Positions 1-4,799 of a stretch of 5,666 nt of DNA are shown one piece after another; position 1 is the stretch's first letter, and each line of letters opens with the position of its first letter. The DNA lies in assembly GCA_016283945.1 (NCBI GenBank), contig JAEENW010000210.1:1-5666 (forward strand), read 5' to 3'. Position numbers and translations under genes: made by a program. The notes under the pieces are model-generated. The model did not search any database and had not been told where the DNA came from. It saw nothing but the letters and a program-made list of their open reading frames with translations. Source of the DNA: Bacillota bacterium. GTDB taxonomy: Bacteria > Bacillota > Clostridia > Peptostreptococcales > Anaerovoracaceae.

Positions 1-231
1 CTCGCCCTGGTTAAGAACGCCTTCGCCGGCGTTCGCGTCTGCGTCTGCGTGCTCGTGCTCAACGCGGTCATCAAGCTGCTCAAGAAGACCGTGGTGGACG
101 TTCCCACCGCGATCATATACATCGCCGTCACGGTCCTCGCGACCATGGCCGACATTTCGCCTATAGTGTTCGTGGTGCTCGCGGCCTTCATCGGAGTGCT
201 GCTCAAGAGCAGAGGGGAGGCGGCAAAATGA
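1..231 (+). CDS. chrA: Chromate transporter family protein, first half-size subunit (C-terminal part only)
   Basis: The frame is open from the first base, so the gene starts upstream of the window; 76 codons plus TGA are visible. Three hydrophobic stretches can be read: around residues 11-25, then the stretch beginning VPTAIIYIAV, then the one beginning SPIVFVVLAA. They are separated by short charged turns. The piece NAFAGVRVCV resembles the 'AF.GIR.AV' segment found in the second half of ChrA-family domains. Its stop overlaps the start of the next gene as ATGA, so the two are almost certainly translationally coupled. Short ChrA proteins encoded as adjacent pairs are known to work together as an inner-membrane anion transporter, classically exporting chromate in exchange for sulfate. 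In anaerobes the true substrate is often unproven. An internal GTG at 49 gives a shorter open frame but is not a plausible start. Confidence 0.8.
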   Translation, partial: LALVKNAFAGVRVCVCVLVLNAVIKLLKKTVVDVPTAIIYIAVTVLATMADISPIVFVVLAAFIGVLLKSRGEAAK

Positions 232-812
232 TCTATCTTCGCCTCTTCTGGGAATTCTTCAAGGCCGGACTCTTCGCCGTGGGCGGAGGGCTCGCGACCC
301 TGCCTTTCCTGACCGCCATGAGCGACAGCACCGGCTGGTTCACCAAGGCCCAGCTCGCCGACATGGTCGCGGTCTCCGAGAGCACCCCGGGCCCGATAGG
401 CGTCAACATGGCGACCTACGTCGGCTTCACGATCAGGGGAGTGCTCGGCAGCGTGGTAGCTACCATAGGCCTCATAACCCCCTCCGTCGTGATCATTCTT
501 TTCATCGCGAGGATACTCGAGAAGTTCCGGAGCAACAAGTACGTGGACAGGGCCTTCTACGGGATACGTCCCTCGTCTACGGCGCTCATCACCTCAGCGC
601 TGATCGGCCTGATGATGCTCTGCTTCTTCAACCTTGACCTCTTCAGGGCGACCGGAGCCTTCACGGATCTCTTCAGCCTGAAAAACACGCTGCTCTTCAT
701 CGGGCTTTTCATATTTACCAATTATGTCAAGCCGACCAAGAAGCTCCACCCCATAGTCTTCATCGCGGCCTCGGCCGTGATCGGCGTGGCGTTCAGCTTC
801 GCGGGAGTGTAG
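228..812 (+). CDS. chrA: Chromate transporter family protein, second half-size subunit
   Basis: This complete 194-residue membrane protein is a single ChrA domain, about half the length of the classical two-domain ChrA (about 400 residues). Near the N terminus it has the glycine-rich segment AVGGGLATLPFL (residues 17-28). It also has ESTPGPIGVN (residues 51-60), matching the conserved '(Q/E)xTPGP' signature of the family. Hydrophobic segments lie at about 71-96, 117-136, 152-168 and 173-193. The start ATG at 228 sits in an ATGA overlap with the previous gene and follows a GGGGAGG ribosome binding site at 214-220. The tight overlap supports a heteromeric transporter made of both products. Family knowledge points to chromate/sulfate antiport. 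No chrB-like regulator or other metal-resistance gene is visible here, so the substrate is uncertain. Confidence 0.9.
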   Translation: MIYLRLFWEFFKAGLFAVGGGLATLPFLTAMSDSTGWFTKAQLADMVAVSESTPGPIGVNMATYVGFTIRGVLGSVVATIGLITPSVVIILFIARILEKFRSNKYVDRAFYGIRPSSTALITSALIGLMMLCFFNLDLFRATGAFTDLFSLKNTLLFIGLFIFTNYVKPTKKLHPIVFIAASAVIGVAFSFAGV

Positions 813-838
813 GAGCGCGGCGGGCAGTGCCCCGCGTG

Positions 839-852
839 AGCGCGGAAGCGCT
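839..852 (+). other. Small hairpin after the transporter genes
   Basis: AGCGC and GCGCT pair around a GGAA tetraloop, 27 bases after the transporter stop. It is followed by AAAAAC rather than a T-run, so it is not a convincing terminator on its own. It may help protect the 3' end of the message. The convergent hairpin at 881-904 is more likely to end transcripts from both sides. Confidence 0.3.
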
Positions 853-870
853 AAAAACACCAGATGGAAA

Positions 871-904
871 CAGAAAAAGACCGGCAGGGCTTACGCTCTG
901 CCGG
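871..904 (-). terminator. Intrinsic terminator of lexA, possibly bidirectional
   Basis: A 10-bp stem (881-890 with 895-904, one G-U pair) closes a four-base loop. Read on the minus strand it is followed directly by TCTTTTTCTG (880-871), a good U-tract, and it lies 45 bases after the lexA stop. On the plus strand it is followed only by CCTTGTGTT, so termination of the transporter operon here would be weaker. The position between two convergent operons fits a shared terminator. Confidence 0.85.
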
Positions 905-949
905 CCTTGTGTTATCAGCATTGCTTTCGGCGCAGGGCGCCGCGCCTGC

Positions 950-1597
950 TCAGTTGAAGTACCTGAAGACACCCTTGACCTTGCCGATTATCCTGCAGTC
1001 GGGGACGATGATGGGATCCATCGAGCTGTTCTGCGGCTGAAGGCGCACGTGCCCGTTCTCCCTGTAGAAGGTCTTGACCGTGGCCTCGCTCTCGATGCCG
1101 TCGATCATGGCGACCACGATCTCGCCGTTGTCCGCGGTGCTCTGCTCCTCGACGAGTATGTAGTCACCGTCCATGATCCCGGCTTCTATCATGGACTCGC
1201 CGTGGACCGTGAGCATGAAGCTCGTGCCCCTGCCAAGATACCTGGAGGGTAGGGGGAAGCTGTCCTCGATGTTCTGCTCGGCTAGTATGGGGGTGCCGGC
1301 GGCGATCCTGCCGACCACGGGGATGTCGACTATGTCGTCCCTCTCGGGAGCGGAGGGGCGCTCGCCCTTCCTGACGGGGCCTTCCTCGTCCTCGGTCTGT
1401 ATGATCTCGAGGGCGCGCCTCTTCAGCGGATCCTTGCGTATATAGCCCTGCCTGCAGAGAGACTCAATTGCCTTGTGCACAGTGGAGGTGGACTTGATGT
1501 TCAGCGCTTCGCAGACCTCCCTGATCGCGGGAGGATAGCCGTTGCGTTTGATTTGAGTCTTTATGTACTCGAATATGGCCTGTTCGCGCGCTGTCAT
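950..1597 (-). CDS. lexA: LexA repressor, SOS-response regulator with autocleavage activity
   Basis: LexA represses DNA-damage genes and inactivates itself by RecA-stimulated self-cleavage. The 215-residue product starts with a winged-helix domain (about 1-65; YPPAIREVCEALNIKSTSTVHKAIESL holds the helix-turn-helix). A charged linker (about 66-90) and an S24-type peptidase domain follow. The scissile Ala100-Gly101 (GRIAAG), nucleophile Ser135 (VHGESM) and general-base Lys175 (EATVKTFY) are all present. It should therefore be active, although the linker makes it somewhat longer than the 202-residue E. coli protein. The ATG at 1597 follows AGGAGGTG (1602-1609) at good spacing. The gene is monocistronic in view: convergent with the transporter genes, divergent from the two-component operon, with its own terminator. 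The promoter carries a LexA box, so autorepression is expected. Confidence 0.97.
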   Translation of the reverse strand: MTAREQAIFEYIKTQIKRNGYPPAIREVCEALNIKSTSTVHKAIESLCRQGYIRKDPLKRRALEIIQTEDEEGPVRKGERPSAPERDDIVDIPVVGRIAAGTPILAEQNIEDSFPLPSRYLGRGTSFMLTVHGESMIEAGIMDGDYILVEEQSTADNGEIVVAMIDGIESEATVKTFYRENGHVRLQPQNSSMDPIIVPDCRIIGKVKGVFRYFN

Positions 1598-1610
1598 GAT
1601 GCACCTCCTG

Positions 1611-1656
1611 ATGTTTACAAATATAATTTACCATGGGCTTTCGGAATTGTAAACAT
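1611..1656. repeat. 10-bp inverted repeat flanking the lexA core promoter
   Basis: ATGTTTACAA (1611-1620) is repeated exactly in inverted orientation as TTGTAAACAT (1647-1656), with 26 bp between. The outer copy includes the right half of the LexA box; the inner copy sits just before the ribosome binding site. It may be a second, partial LexA contact or another regulator's dyad. Confidence 0.45.
1625..1653 (-). promoter_or_regulatory. lexA promoter
   Basis: On the minus strand TTTACA (-35, plus-strand positions 1648-1653) is separated by 17 bp from TAAATT (-10, positions 1625-1630), a good sigma-A type arrangement. It lies about 30 bp ahead of the lexA start codon. The -35 hexamer overlaps the LexA box at 1650-1663, as expected for an autorepressed lexA promoter. 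Confidence 0.7.
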
Positions 1657-1663
1657 TTGTTCG
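1650..1663 (-). promoter_or_regulatory. LexA (SOS) box overlapping the lexA -35
   Basis: The minus strand reads CGAACAAATGTTTA. Against the Gram-positive consensus CGAACRNRYGTTYG it differs only at the last base. It overlaps the -35 hexamer by four bases, so LexA bound here would block RNA polymerase. The site is also about 50 bp upstream of a TATAAT on the opposite strand that may serve the two-component operon, so an effect on that promoter is possible but unproven. Confidence 0.8.
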
Positions 1664-1710
1664 ATTATTTTGGAGCGGGCTTTAAGCTTTTTTTCAGCTT
1701 CCCGGCGCAT

Positions 1711-1716
1711 TATAAT
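1711..1716 (+). promoter_or_regulatory. Candidate -10 box for the two-component operon
   Basis: A perfect TATAAT lies 101 bp upstream of the response-regulator start, in the divergent region shared with lexA. At 17-bp spacing the -35 position holds only a T-run (1688-1693), so the promoter is weak or needs an activator, possibly the operon's own regulator. A 6-bp hairpin (1737-1742 with 1748-1753) lies in the predicted leader. Confidence 0.4.
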
Positions 1717-1817
1717 ATCAGGGAAAGGGCGCGGTGTTCGGAGGGTTTCCGAAGCAGGCGGCCGCACGAGGCGGCGCCGATCGGAGTAACGGGACCGGCT
1801 CCGGGACGCAGAACGAT

Positions 1818-2498
1818 ATGAACATACTTCTTGTCGAGGACGAAAGGGCGCTCTCCGGCGCCATAAAAAAGATATTGGAAAAGCAGGGCTACTACGTTGA
1901 CGCGGTCTACGACGGGGGCGAGGCGGTCGACTACGCCGAGGGCGCGGACTACGACCTGATGATACTCGACGTGATGCTGCCCGTTAAGGACGGCTTCGAG
2001 GTGCTCTCGGAGCTGCGCGGTAAGGGCTGCAGCGTCCCAATACTCATGCTCACGGCGAGGTCGGCGGTCTCCGACAAGGTGACCGGGCTCACGGAGGGCG
2101 CGGACGATTACATGACCAAGCCCTTCGACACGGAGGAGCTGCTCGCGAGGGTAGTCGCCCTGACGAGGCGCAGAGGCGAGGTCATCGTAGACTCCCTGAG
2201 CTTTGGCGACATCAGCCTTTCGCTGCGCTCCGGCGTCCTCAGCCGCGGGGAGGAGAGCGTGCAGCTCAGCAGGAAGGAGCTTGAGGTCATGAAGACCTTC
2301 CTCTACGAGCCCTCGATGACCTTCACCAAGGACATGCTGCTCTCAAGGGCCTGGGGGCTGGACTCTGACGCGGGAGAGAACAGCGTCGAGGTCTATATAT
2401 CGTTTCTGAGAAAGAAGTTGAGGTTCCTCGGATCCCGCGTAGGGATCAGGAACCTGCAGCGCATAGGCTACAGGCTGGAGGAGAGCGATGCTCAGTGA
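1818..2498 (+). CDS. OmpR/PhoB-family response regulator
   Basis: This 226-residue cytoplasmic transcription factor is presumably phosphorylated by the kinase encoded next. The receiver domain (about 1-117) has the acidic pocket E7-D8, phospho-acceptor Asp51 (MILDVMLP), Thr79 (MLTARS), Tyr98 and Lys101 (DDYMTKPF), so all switch residues are present. The winged-helix DNA-binding domain (about 127-222) contains LSRKELEVMKTFL and ends in the usual 'R.GYRLE' wing. I chose ATG 1818 because the receiver begins directly with MNILLVEDE. A GTG at 1734 would add 28 residues of low-complexity sequence with no domain role. The ribosome binding site before 1818 is poor. The gene overlaps the kinase gene by 11 bases. 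Targets are unknown; the domain order resembles many clostridial sensor systems for cell-envelope stress or antimicrobial peptides, but nothing here identifies the signal. Confidence 0.95.
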   Translation: MNILLVEDERALSGAIKKILEKQGYYVDAVYDGGEAVDYAEGADYDLMILDVMLPVKDGFEVLSELRGKGCSVPILMLTARSAVSDKVTGLTEGADDYMTKPFDTEELLARVVALTRRRGEVIVDSLSFGDISLSLRSGVLSRGEESVQLSRKELEVMKTFLYEPSMTFTKDMLLSRAWGLDSDAGENSVEVYISFLRKKLRFLGSRVGIRNLQRIGYRLEESDAQ

Positions 2499-3747
2499 TT
2501 ACAGAAAGAGCTTCGTGCGCTTCAACATGCTGCTCGTCGGCATAGTCCTGCTCGTCTCCGTGGCGGTGCAGGGTGCCTACATGTGCAGGAGCAGCTACGA
2601 GGAGCTGAAGGGCGCGATGACGCTCATGACCGAGCCCTGGGACGGCCCCTCGAGCGGCTTCGTGCGCGTGGGAGGAGGCGTCCCGGAGCAGCCCCGGCGC
2701 GGCAGGGGCAGGGGCGCTGAAGGCCTCGCGGACGGATCCGTCTTCGCGGTCTTCTACGACAGCACCACGGGAGAGCTCTCCGCCGCCATGAGCGGAGGCT
2801 TCCTGAGCGACGATGAGCTCAGGGAGGCTGTGGATTCGATAATGGGGGCCGGAGAGGGCTTCGGAAAGCTTCCTTCGAAGGGCCTTCTCTACTACAGAGC
2901 GGACAACGGCAGGGGATCCAAGATCGCCCTGGCCGACAGCTCCTACCTGAACGGGAAGTACCTCAGGACCGTCCTCCTGCTCGGAGGCGTGTATGTCCTG
3001 TCCATGGGAGTCGTATGGCTCATCAGCGTGAGGCTCTCCAGGCTCGCGGCAAAGCCGATGGAGGACGCCGTGGAGCTCGAGCGGCAGTTCGTCGCGGACA
3101 TATCGCACGATCTCAAGACGCCTATCGCCGTCATAATGGCGAACAACAGCGTGCTGCGCTCCGACCCGGAGGCGCCTGCCGCGGAGCGCGAGCAGTGGAC
3201 CAGGAGCACCGACGATGCCGCCAGGGGCATGATGGAGATGATAGACGAGATGCTCGAGCTCTCGTCCCTCGAGAGCGCGGGGCAGCAGGCGAGGATAGAG
3301 GATGTCGATCTCTCGGCCGCCGCCGAGAAGACTGTCCTGCAGCTGGAGTCGATAGCCTTCGAGAAGGGCGTGGAGCTCTCCTCGGAGATCCCCGAAGGGA
3401 TAAATGTGCGCGGCGACAGGCGCTACGTCGAGCGCATATGCCGCGACCTCGCGGAGAACGCCGTCAAGTACGAGCCCGCCGGAGGCAGGGTGGATATAAC
3501 GGTCTCGGAGGAGGACAGGCGCGCGGTGCTGAGGGTCAGGAACCTCGGGAGCTACATTCCGCCAGAGGATATAGACCGCATATTCGAGCGCTTCTACCGC
3601 GGCGACAAGTCCCGCGGCGCTCAGAAGGGCCACGGCCTCGGGCTTCCCATAGTCCGAAGGATGGCTGAGATGATGGGAGCGGAGGTCGCGGCGTCCAGCA
3701 TCCGCGAGGAGGGCACGCTCTTCACTGTGAGCTTCCCGCGGCGCTGA
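2488..3747 (+). CDS. Membrane sensor histidine kinase, partner of the adjacent regulator
   Basis: This 419-residue kinase has a transmembrane helix at about 13-31, an extracytoplasmic region (32-158) and a second helix at about 159-180. The HisKA domain has phospho-acceptor His207 (FVADISHDLKTP), and the HATPase domain has the N box Asn324 (RDLAENAVKYEP), F box (IFERFYRGDKSR, 365-376) and G2 box GHGLGLPIVR (381-390). The G1 position reads VRNLGSYIP, with Asn352 where VxDxGxG is textbook; related kinases with V.NxG are common. Only about 20 residues separate the second helix from HisKA, so no full HAMP domain fits. The sensor region has an Arg/Gly-rich patch (PRRGRGRG, 69-76) and is otherwise unrecognised. 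ATG 2488 has a GGAGGAG site (2477-2483) and lies inside the end of the regulator gene, implying coupled translation. Isoleucine codons are mostly ATA (13 of 19), typical of a modestly expressed gene here. Confidence 0.95.
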   Translation: MLSDYRKSFVRFNMLLVGIVLLVSVAVQGAYMCRSSYEELKGAMTLMTEPWDGPSSGFVRVGGGVPEQPRRGRGRGAEGLADGSVFAVFYDSTTGELSAAMSGGFLSDDELREAVDSIMGAGEGFGKLPSKGLLYYRADNGRGSKIALADSSYLNGKYLRTVLLLGGVYVLSMGVVWLISVRLSRLAAKPMEDAVELERQFVADISHDLKTPIAVIMANNSVLRSDPEAPAAEREQWTRSTDDAARGMMEMIDEMLELSSLESAGQQARIEDVDLSAAAEKTVLQLESIAFEKGVELSSEIPEGINVRGDRRYVERICRDLAENAVKYEPAGGRVDITVSEEDRRAVLRVRNLGSYIPPEDIDRIFERFYRGDKSRGAQKGHGLGLPIVRRMAEMMGAEVAASSIREEGTLFTVSFPRR

Positions 3748-3764
3748 GTCCGCCTTTAGCCTGA

Positions 3765-3789
3765 CGCTTTTCCGCGGCTTTGGAAAGCG
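3765..3789 (+). other. Hairpin after the kinase gene
   Basis: CGCTTTTCC (3765-3773) pairs with GGAAAGCG (3782-3789), with one bulged T and an eight-base loop, 18 bases after the kinase stop. No T-run follows. It may be a 3' stabiliser or pausing hairpin ahead of the stronger structure at 3834-3859. Confidence 0.35.
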
Positions 3790-3815
3790 CCGCACAAAGC
3801 GCCGACCGGCAGAAA

Positions 3816-3868
3816 ACTGAAAGCAAATGAAATCCGCGGAGCTTTTTACGGCTCCGCGGTCTTTCAGT
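3816..3868. terminator. Convergent terminator between the kinase gene and the small HTH gene
   Basis: A perfect 9-bp stem, CCGCGGAGC (3834-3842) with GCTCCGCGG (3851-3859), closes an 8-base loop. On the plus strand TCTTTC follows; on the minus strand ATTTCATTTGCTTTC follows. Both tails are T-rich without a clean T-run. An outer pair, ACTGAAAG (3816-3823) with CTTTCAGT (3861-3868), extends the dyad. Its place between two convergent genes fits a bidirectional terminator. Confidence 0.65.
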
Positions 3869-3913
3869 AAAGAGAGATTATGATTTGGTTAGGAAGAATT
3901 CTCTTTTGCGTGA

Positions 3914-3934
3914 GGCGCTCTACCACTCAGCGCC
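3914..3934. repeat. Hairpin across the stop codon of the small HTH gene
   Basis: GGCGCT (3914-3919) and AGCGCC (3929-3934) can pair around a nine-base loop that contains the TAG stop (3920-3922, minus strand). A second weak dyad, AAAGAGA (3869-3875) with TCTCTTT (3900-3906), lies just downstream of the gene. Neither has a good U-tract; they may only stabilise the message end. Confidence 0.3.
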
Positions 3935-4204
3935 CATCTTGTACTGGTCGGGGTAAGCGCAGTTGCTGTCTACGCTGTTGATCTGGAAGCTCTTGAGGTA
4001 GTTGAGCCAGTCGATGTGTCTCTTGCCTTCCTCGGTGAGCTCGAGGGTTCCGTCGAGGGACTTGAAGATCCTGTTTCCGATGGTCATCTCGGCTGCCATG
4101 ATCTTGTTCTTGAGATAGCTCTCGGAGGTTCCGAGTCTCTTCGCCGCGGCGGCTACGCTCATGTCGCTGTAAACTTCGAGTACTGCTCTGCTGTTGATAT
4201 CCAT
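3920..4204 (-). CDS. Stand-alone LysR-type winged-helix DNA-binding protein, no effector domain
   Basis: The 94-residue product corresponds only to the N-terminal domain of LysR-type regulators (normally about 300 residues). Residues 16-47 (SVAAAAKRLGTSESYLKNKI to NRIF) match the 'AA..L..SQ..VS..I..LE..LG..LF' helix-turn-helix. Residues 48-62 form the wing (LDGTLELTEEG), about 57-72 the linker helix, and 73-94 an unrecognised tail. The usual 'SQPAVS' is replaced by SESYLK. I start at ATG 4204 because AAAGGAGA (4211-4218) precedes it at good spacing; an ATG nine codons further upstream lacks such a site and would place this Shine-Dalgarno inside the gene. The next feature downstream is a terminator, not a decayed effector domain, so it looks like an intact short gene. 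All six isoleucines use ATC, unlike the kinase gene, suggesting high expression. A ModE-like N-terminal domain is a possible alternative family. Function is inferred to be DNA binding, probably including its own promoter. Confidence 0.85.
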   Translation of the reverse strand: MDINSRAVLEVYSDMSVAAAAKRLGTSESYLKNKIMAAEMTIGNRIFKSLDGTLELTEEGKRHIDWLNYLKSFQINSVDSNCAYPDQYKMGAEW

Positions 4205-4273
4205 TTTGATCTCCTTTCGTGTGGCCCTCATTTCCGGGGCTGCATTGCTTGGGGTTATCTTTCTGTCAGCTAC

Positions 4274-4302
4274 ATGATAAATCGATAGGTCCTATGCGTC
4301 AA
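4274..4302 (-). promoter_or_regulatory. Promoter of the small LysR-like gene
   Basis: On the minus strand TTGACG (-35, plus-strand positions 4297-4302) and TATCAT (-10, positions 4274-4279) are exactly 17 bp apart. Each matches the sigma-A consensus at five of six bases. The predicted start of transcription is near 4267, giving a leader of roughly 60 bases before ATG 4204. The spacer holds the palindrome at 4285-4295, so a protein bound there would compete with RNA polymerase. Confidence 0.65.
4285..4295. promoter_or_regulatory. Operator-like palindrome in the promoter spacer
   Basis: ATAGG-T-CCTAT is an 11-bp perfect dyad centred between the -35 and -10 of the small LysR-like gene. Its ATAGGTC half (4285-4291) recurs at 4325-4331, exactly 40 bp away in the same orientation, and inverted at 4346-4352. 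The shared half-site and the location suggest an operator, most simply for autoregulation. Confidence 0.5.
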
Positions 4303-4322
4303 ATTCATAGATACAATCCACC

Positions 4323-4354
4323 CTATAGGTCTAATCTATAGAGTAGACCTATAA
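4323..4354. promoter_or_regulatory. 30-bp dyad with three TATA cores, candidate LysR-type binding site
   Basis: TATAGGTCTA (4324-4333) and TAGACCTATA (4344-4353) form a perfect 10-bp inverted repeat around a spacer that itself contains the palindrome CTATAG (4336-4341). Viewed another way, CTATAG, CTATAG and CTATAA begin at 4323, 4336 and 4349, a strict 13-bp step. A TATA-N9-TATA layout satisfies the T-N11-A rule known for LysR-type sites. The centre is about 70 bp upstream of the predicted transcription start of the small LysR-like gene, where primary LysR-family sites often lie. Confidence 0.5.
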
Positions 4355-4420
4355 TCGGGGTGGGGAGGTATAAACGCACCCGAATAACCCCCGCCTTTCT
4401 CGGAGCTATAACGGAAGCTG

Positions 4421-4465
4421 ATATAAGCGGCTTATATGGGCCTCGGCTATATGCTTTTGATATAG
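4421..4465. repeat. Two further TATA-core dyads
   Basis: ATATAAGC-G-GCTTATAT (4421-4437) is a perfect 17-bp dyad. CTATAT (4447-4452) and ATATAG (4460-4465) form a second with a seven-base spacer. In both, the AT cores repeat at a 13-bp step (ATAT at 4421 and 4434; TATA at 4448 and 4461), the same geometry as the dyad at 4323-4354. They could bind the same protein; no promoter elements are obvious right here. Confidence 0.4.
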
Positions 4466-4468
4466 GCT

Positions 4469-4487
4469 GCCCGCCGCGGCCGCGGGC
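4469..4487. repeat. GC-rich palindrome in the divergent region
   Basis: CCGCGGCCGCGG (4474-4485) is a 12-bp perfect palindrome, and GCCCG (4469-4473) can pair with CGGGC (4483-4487). It is a sharp GC island in an otherwise AT-rich stretch. A stable RNA hairpin is possible, but no T-run follows on the plus strand, so I do not call it a terminator. Confidence 0.3.
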
Positions 4488-4561
4488 TCCCCGGTCGAAA
4501 AAATATTAAATATGAATGCGTTCGCGGGTATTTCTACATCTGTGGTGCTGATTTGTGAACG

Positions 4562-4609
4562 GGATATAATTAATTGTTATATCCGATGAATATAAAGTCG
4601 CGGTATAAT
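4562..4609. repeat. Four TATA cores at exact 13-bp spacing, with an embedded dyad and -10-like boxes
   Basis: TATA occurs at 4565, 4578, 4591 and 4604, each 13 bp after the last. The first two lie in the 8-bp inverted repeat GGATATAA (4562-4569) / TTATATCC (4577-4584). The first and fourth read TATAAT and could instead be -10 hexamers for a plus-strand promoter driving the asparaginase leader, although neither has a good -35 at 16-18 bp. A 10-bp palindrome, ATATCGATAT (4608-4617), follows directly. Operator array and promoter are not mutually exclusive. Confidence 0.45.
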
Positions 4610-4683
4610 ATCGATATCAGATATACAAACGGATATGGACCCGGAACGCGCGGCTGAAGGGCGCTTCCGATACAGGAGATATC

Positions 4684-4701
4684 ATGGATCGTCAATGCTG
4701 A
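4684..4701 (+). CDS. Possible five-codon leader peptide (MDRQC)
   Basis: ATG GAT CGT CAA TGC TGA is preceded by AGGAG (4674-4678) at a five-base spacing, so it could be translated. Its stop overlaps the first base of the hairpin at 4701-4752, and it lies about 100 bases ahead of the asparaginase start. That placement is typical of leader peptides whose translation affects a downstream terminator. It is very short, so chance occurrence is quite possible; no asparagine codon is present that would make an obvious amino-acid sensor. Confidence 0.3.
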   Translation: MDRQC

Positions 4702-4761
4702 TAAAAACCGGACCGGCAGGGGAGAATACAGTCTCAGCGGGTCCGTTTTTATACATTTTTT
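4701..4761 (+). terminator. Terminator-like hairpin in the leader of the asparaginase gene
   Basis: ATAAAAACCGGACC (4701-4714) pairs with GGTCCGTTTTTAT (4740-4752) with one bulged C. The 25-base loop contains a smaller GAGA/TCTC pairing (4722-4725 with 4732-4735). T-runs at 4746-4750 and 4756-4761 make it terminator-like on the plus strand; the A-run at 4703-4707 gives a T-run on the minus strand too. The flanking genes are divergent, so neither needs a terminator here. It either attenuates the asparaginase transcript or ends a short unannotated RNA from upstream. Confidence 0.55.
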
Positions 4762-4799
4762 ACAGAATGGTTTTTTGTTTGAAAAAGGAGGAGATCACT

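Noticed and set aside
1734..1817. Extended start (GTG 1734) for the response regulator.
   Set aside because: It would add 28 low-complexity residues before a receiver domain that normally begins at the MNILLVEDE segment.
3015..3668. A 217-codon plus-strand frame inside the kinase gene.
   Set aside because: It is an Arg/Ala/Gly-rich out-of-frame reading through the HisKA and ATPase coding region.
2446..3795. A 449-codon open frame on the minus strand opposite the kinase gene.
   Set aside because: Its translation is low-complexity, rich in Arg, His, Ala and Glu, with no recognisable domain. It is the mirror of a well-supported histidine kinase in GC-rich sequence.
4341..4380. A possible T-box-like GGTGG segment upstream of the asparaginase gene.
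   Set aside because: The conserved T-box core (GGGTGGNACCGCG) is absent here and elsewhere in the leader; only a loose GGGGTGGGG match exists, far from the terminator hairpin.
4512..4589. A 25-codon plus-strand frame starting ATG AAT GCG TTC.
   Set aside because: No ribosome binding site, no recognisable peptide, and it runs through the dyad at 4562-4584.
4635..4799. An in-frame ATG that would extend the asparaginase by 55 residues.
   Set aside because: It has no ribosome binding site, would run through the terminator-like hairpin and would bury the signal peptide. GTG 4800 has AAGGAGG at ideal spacing.
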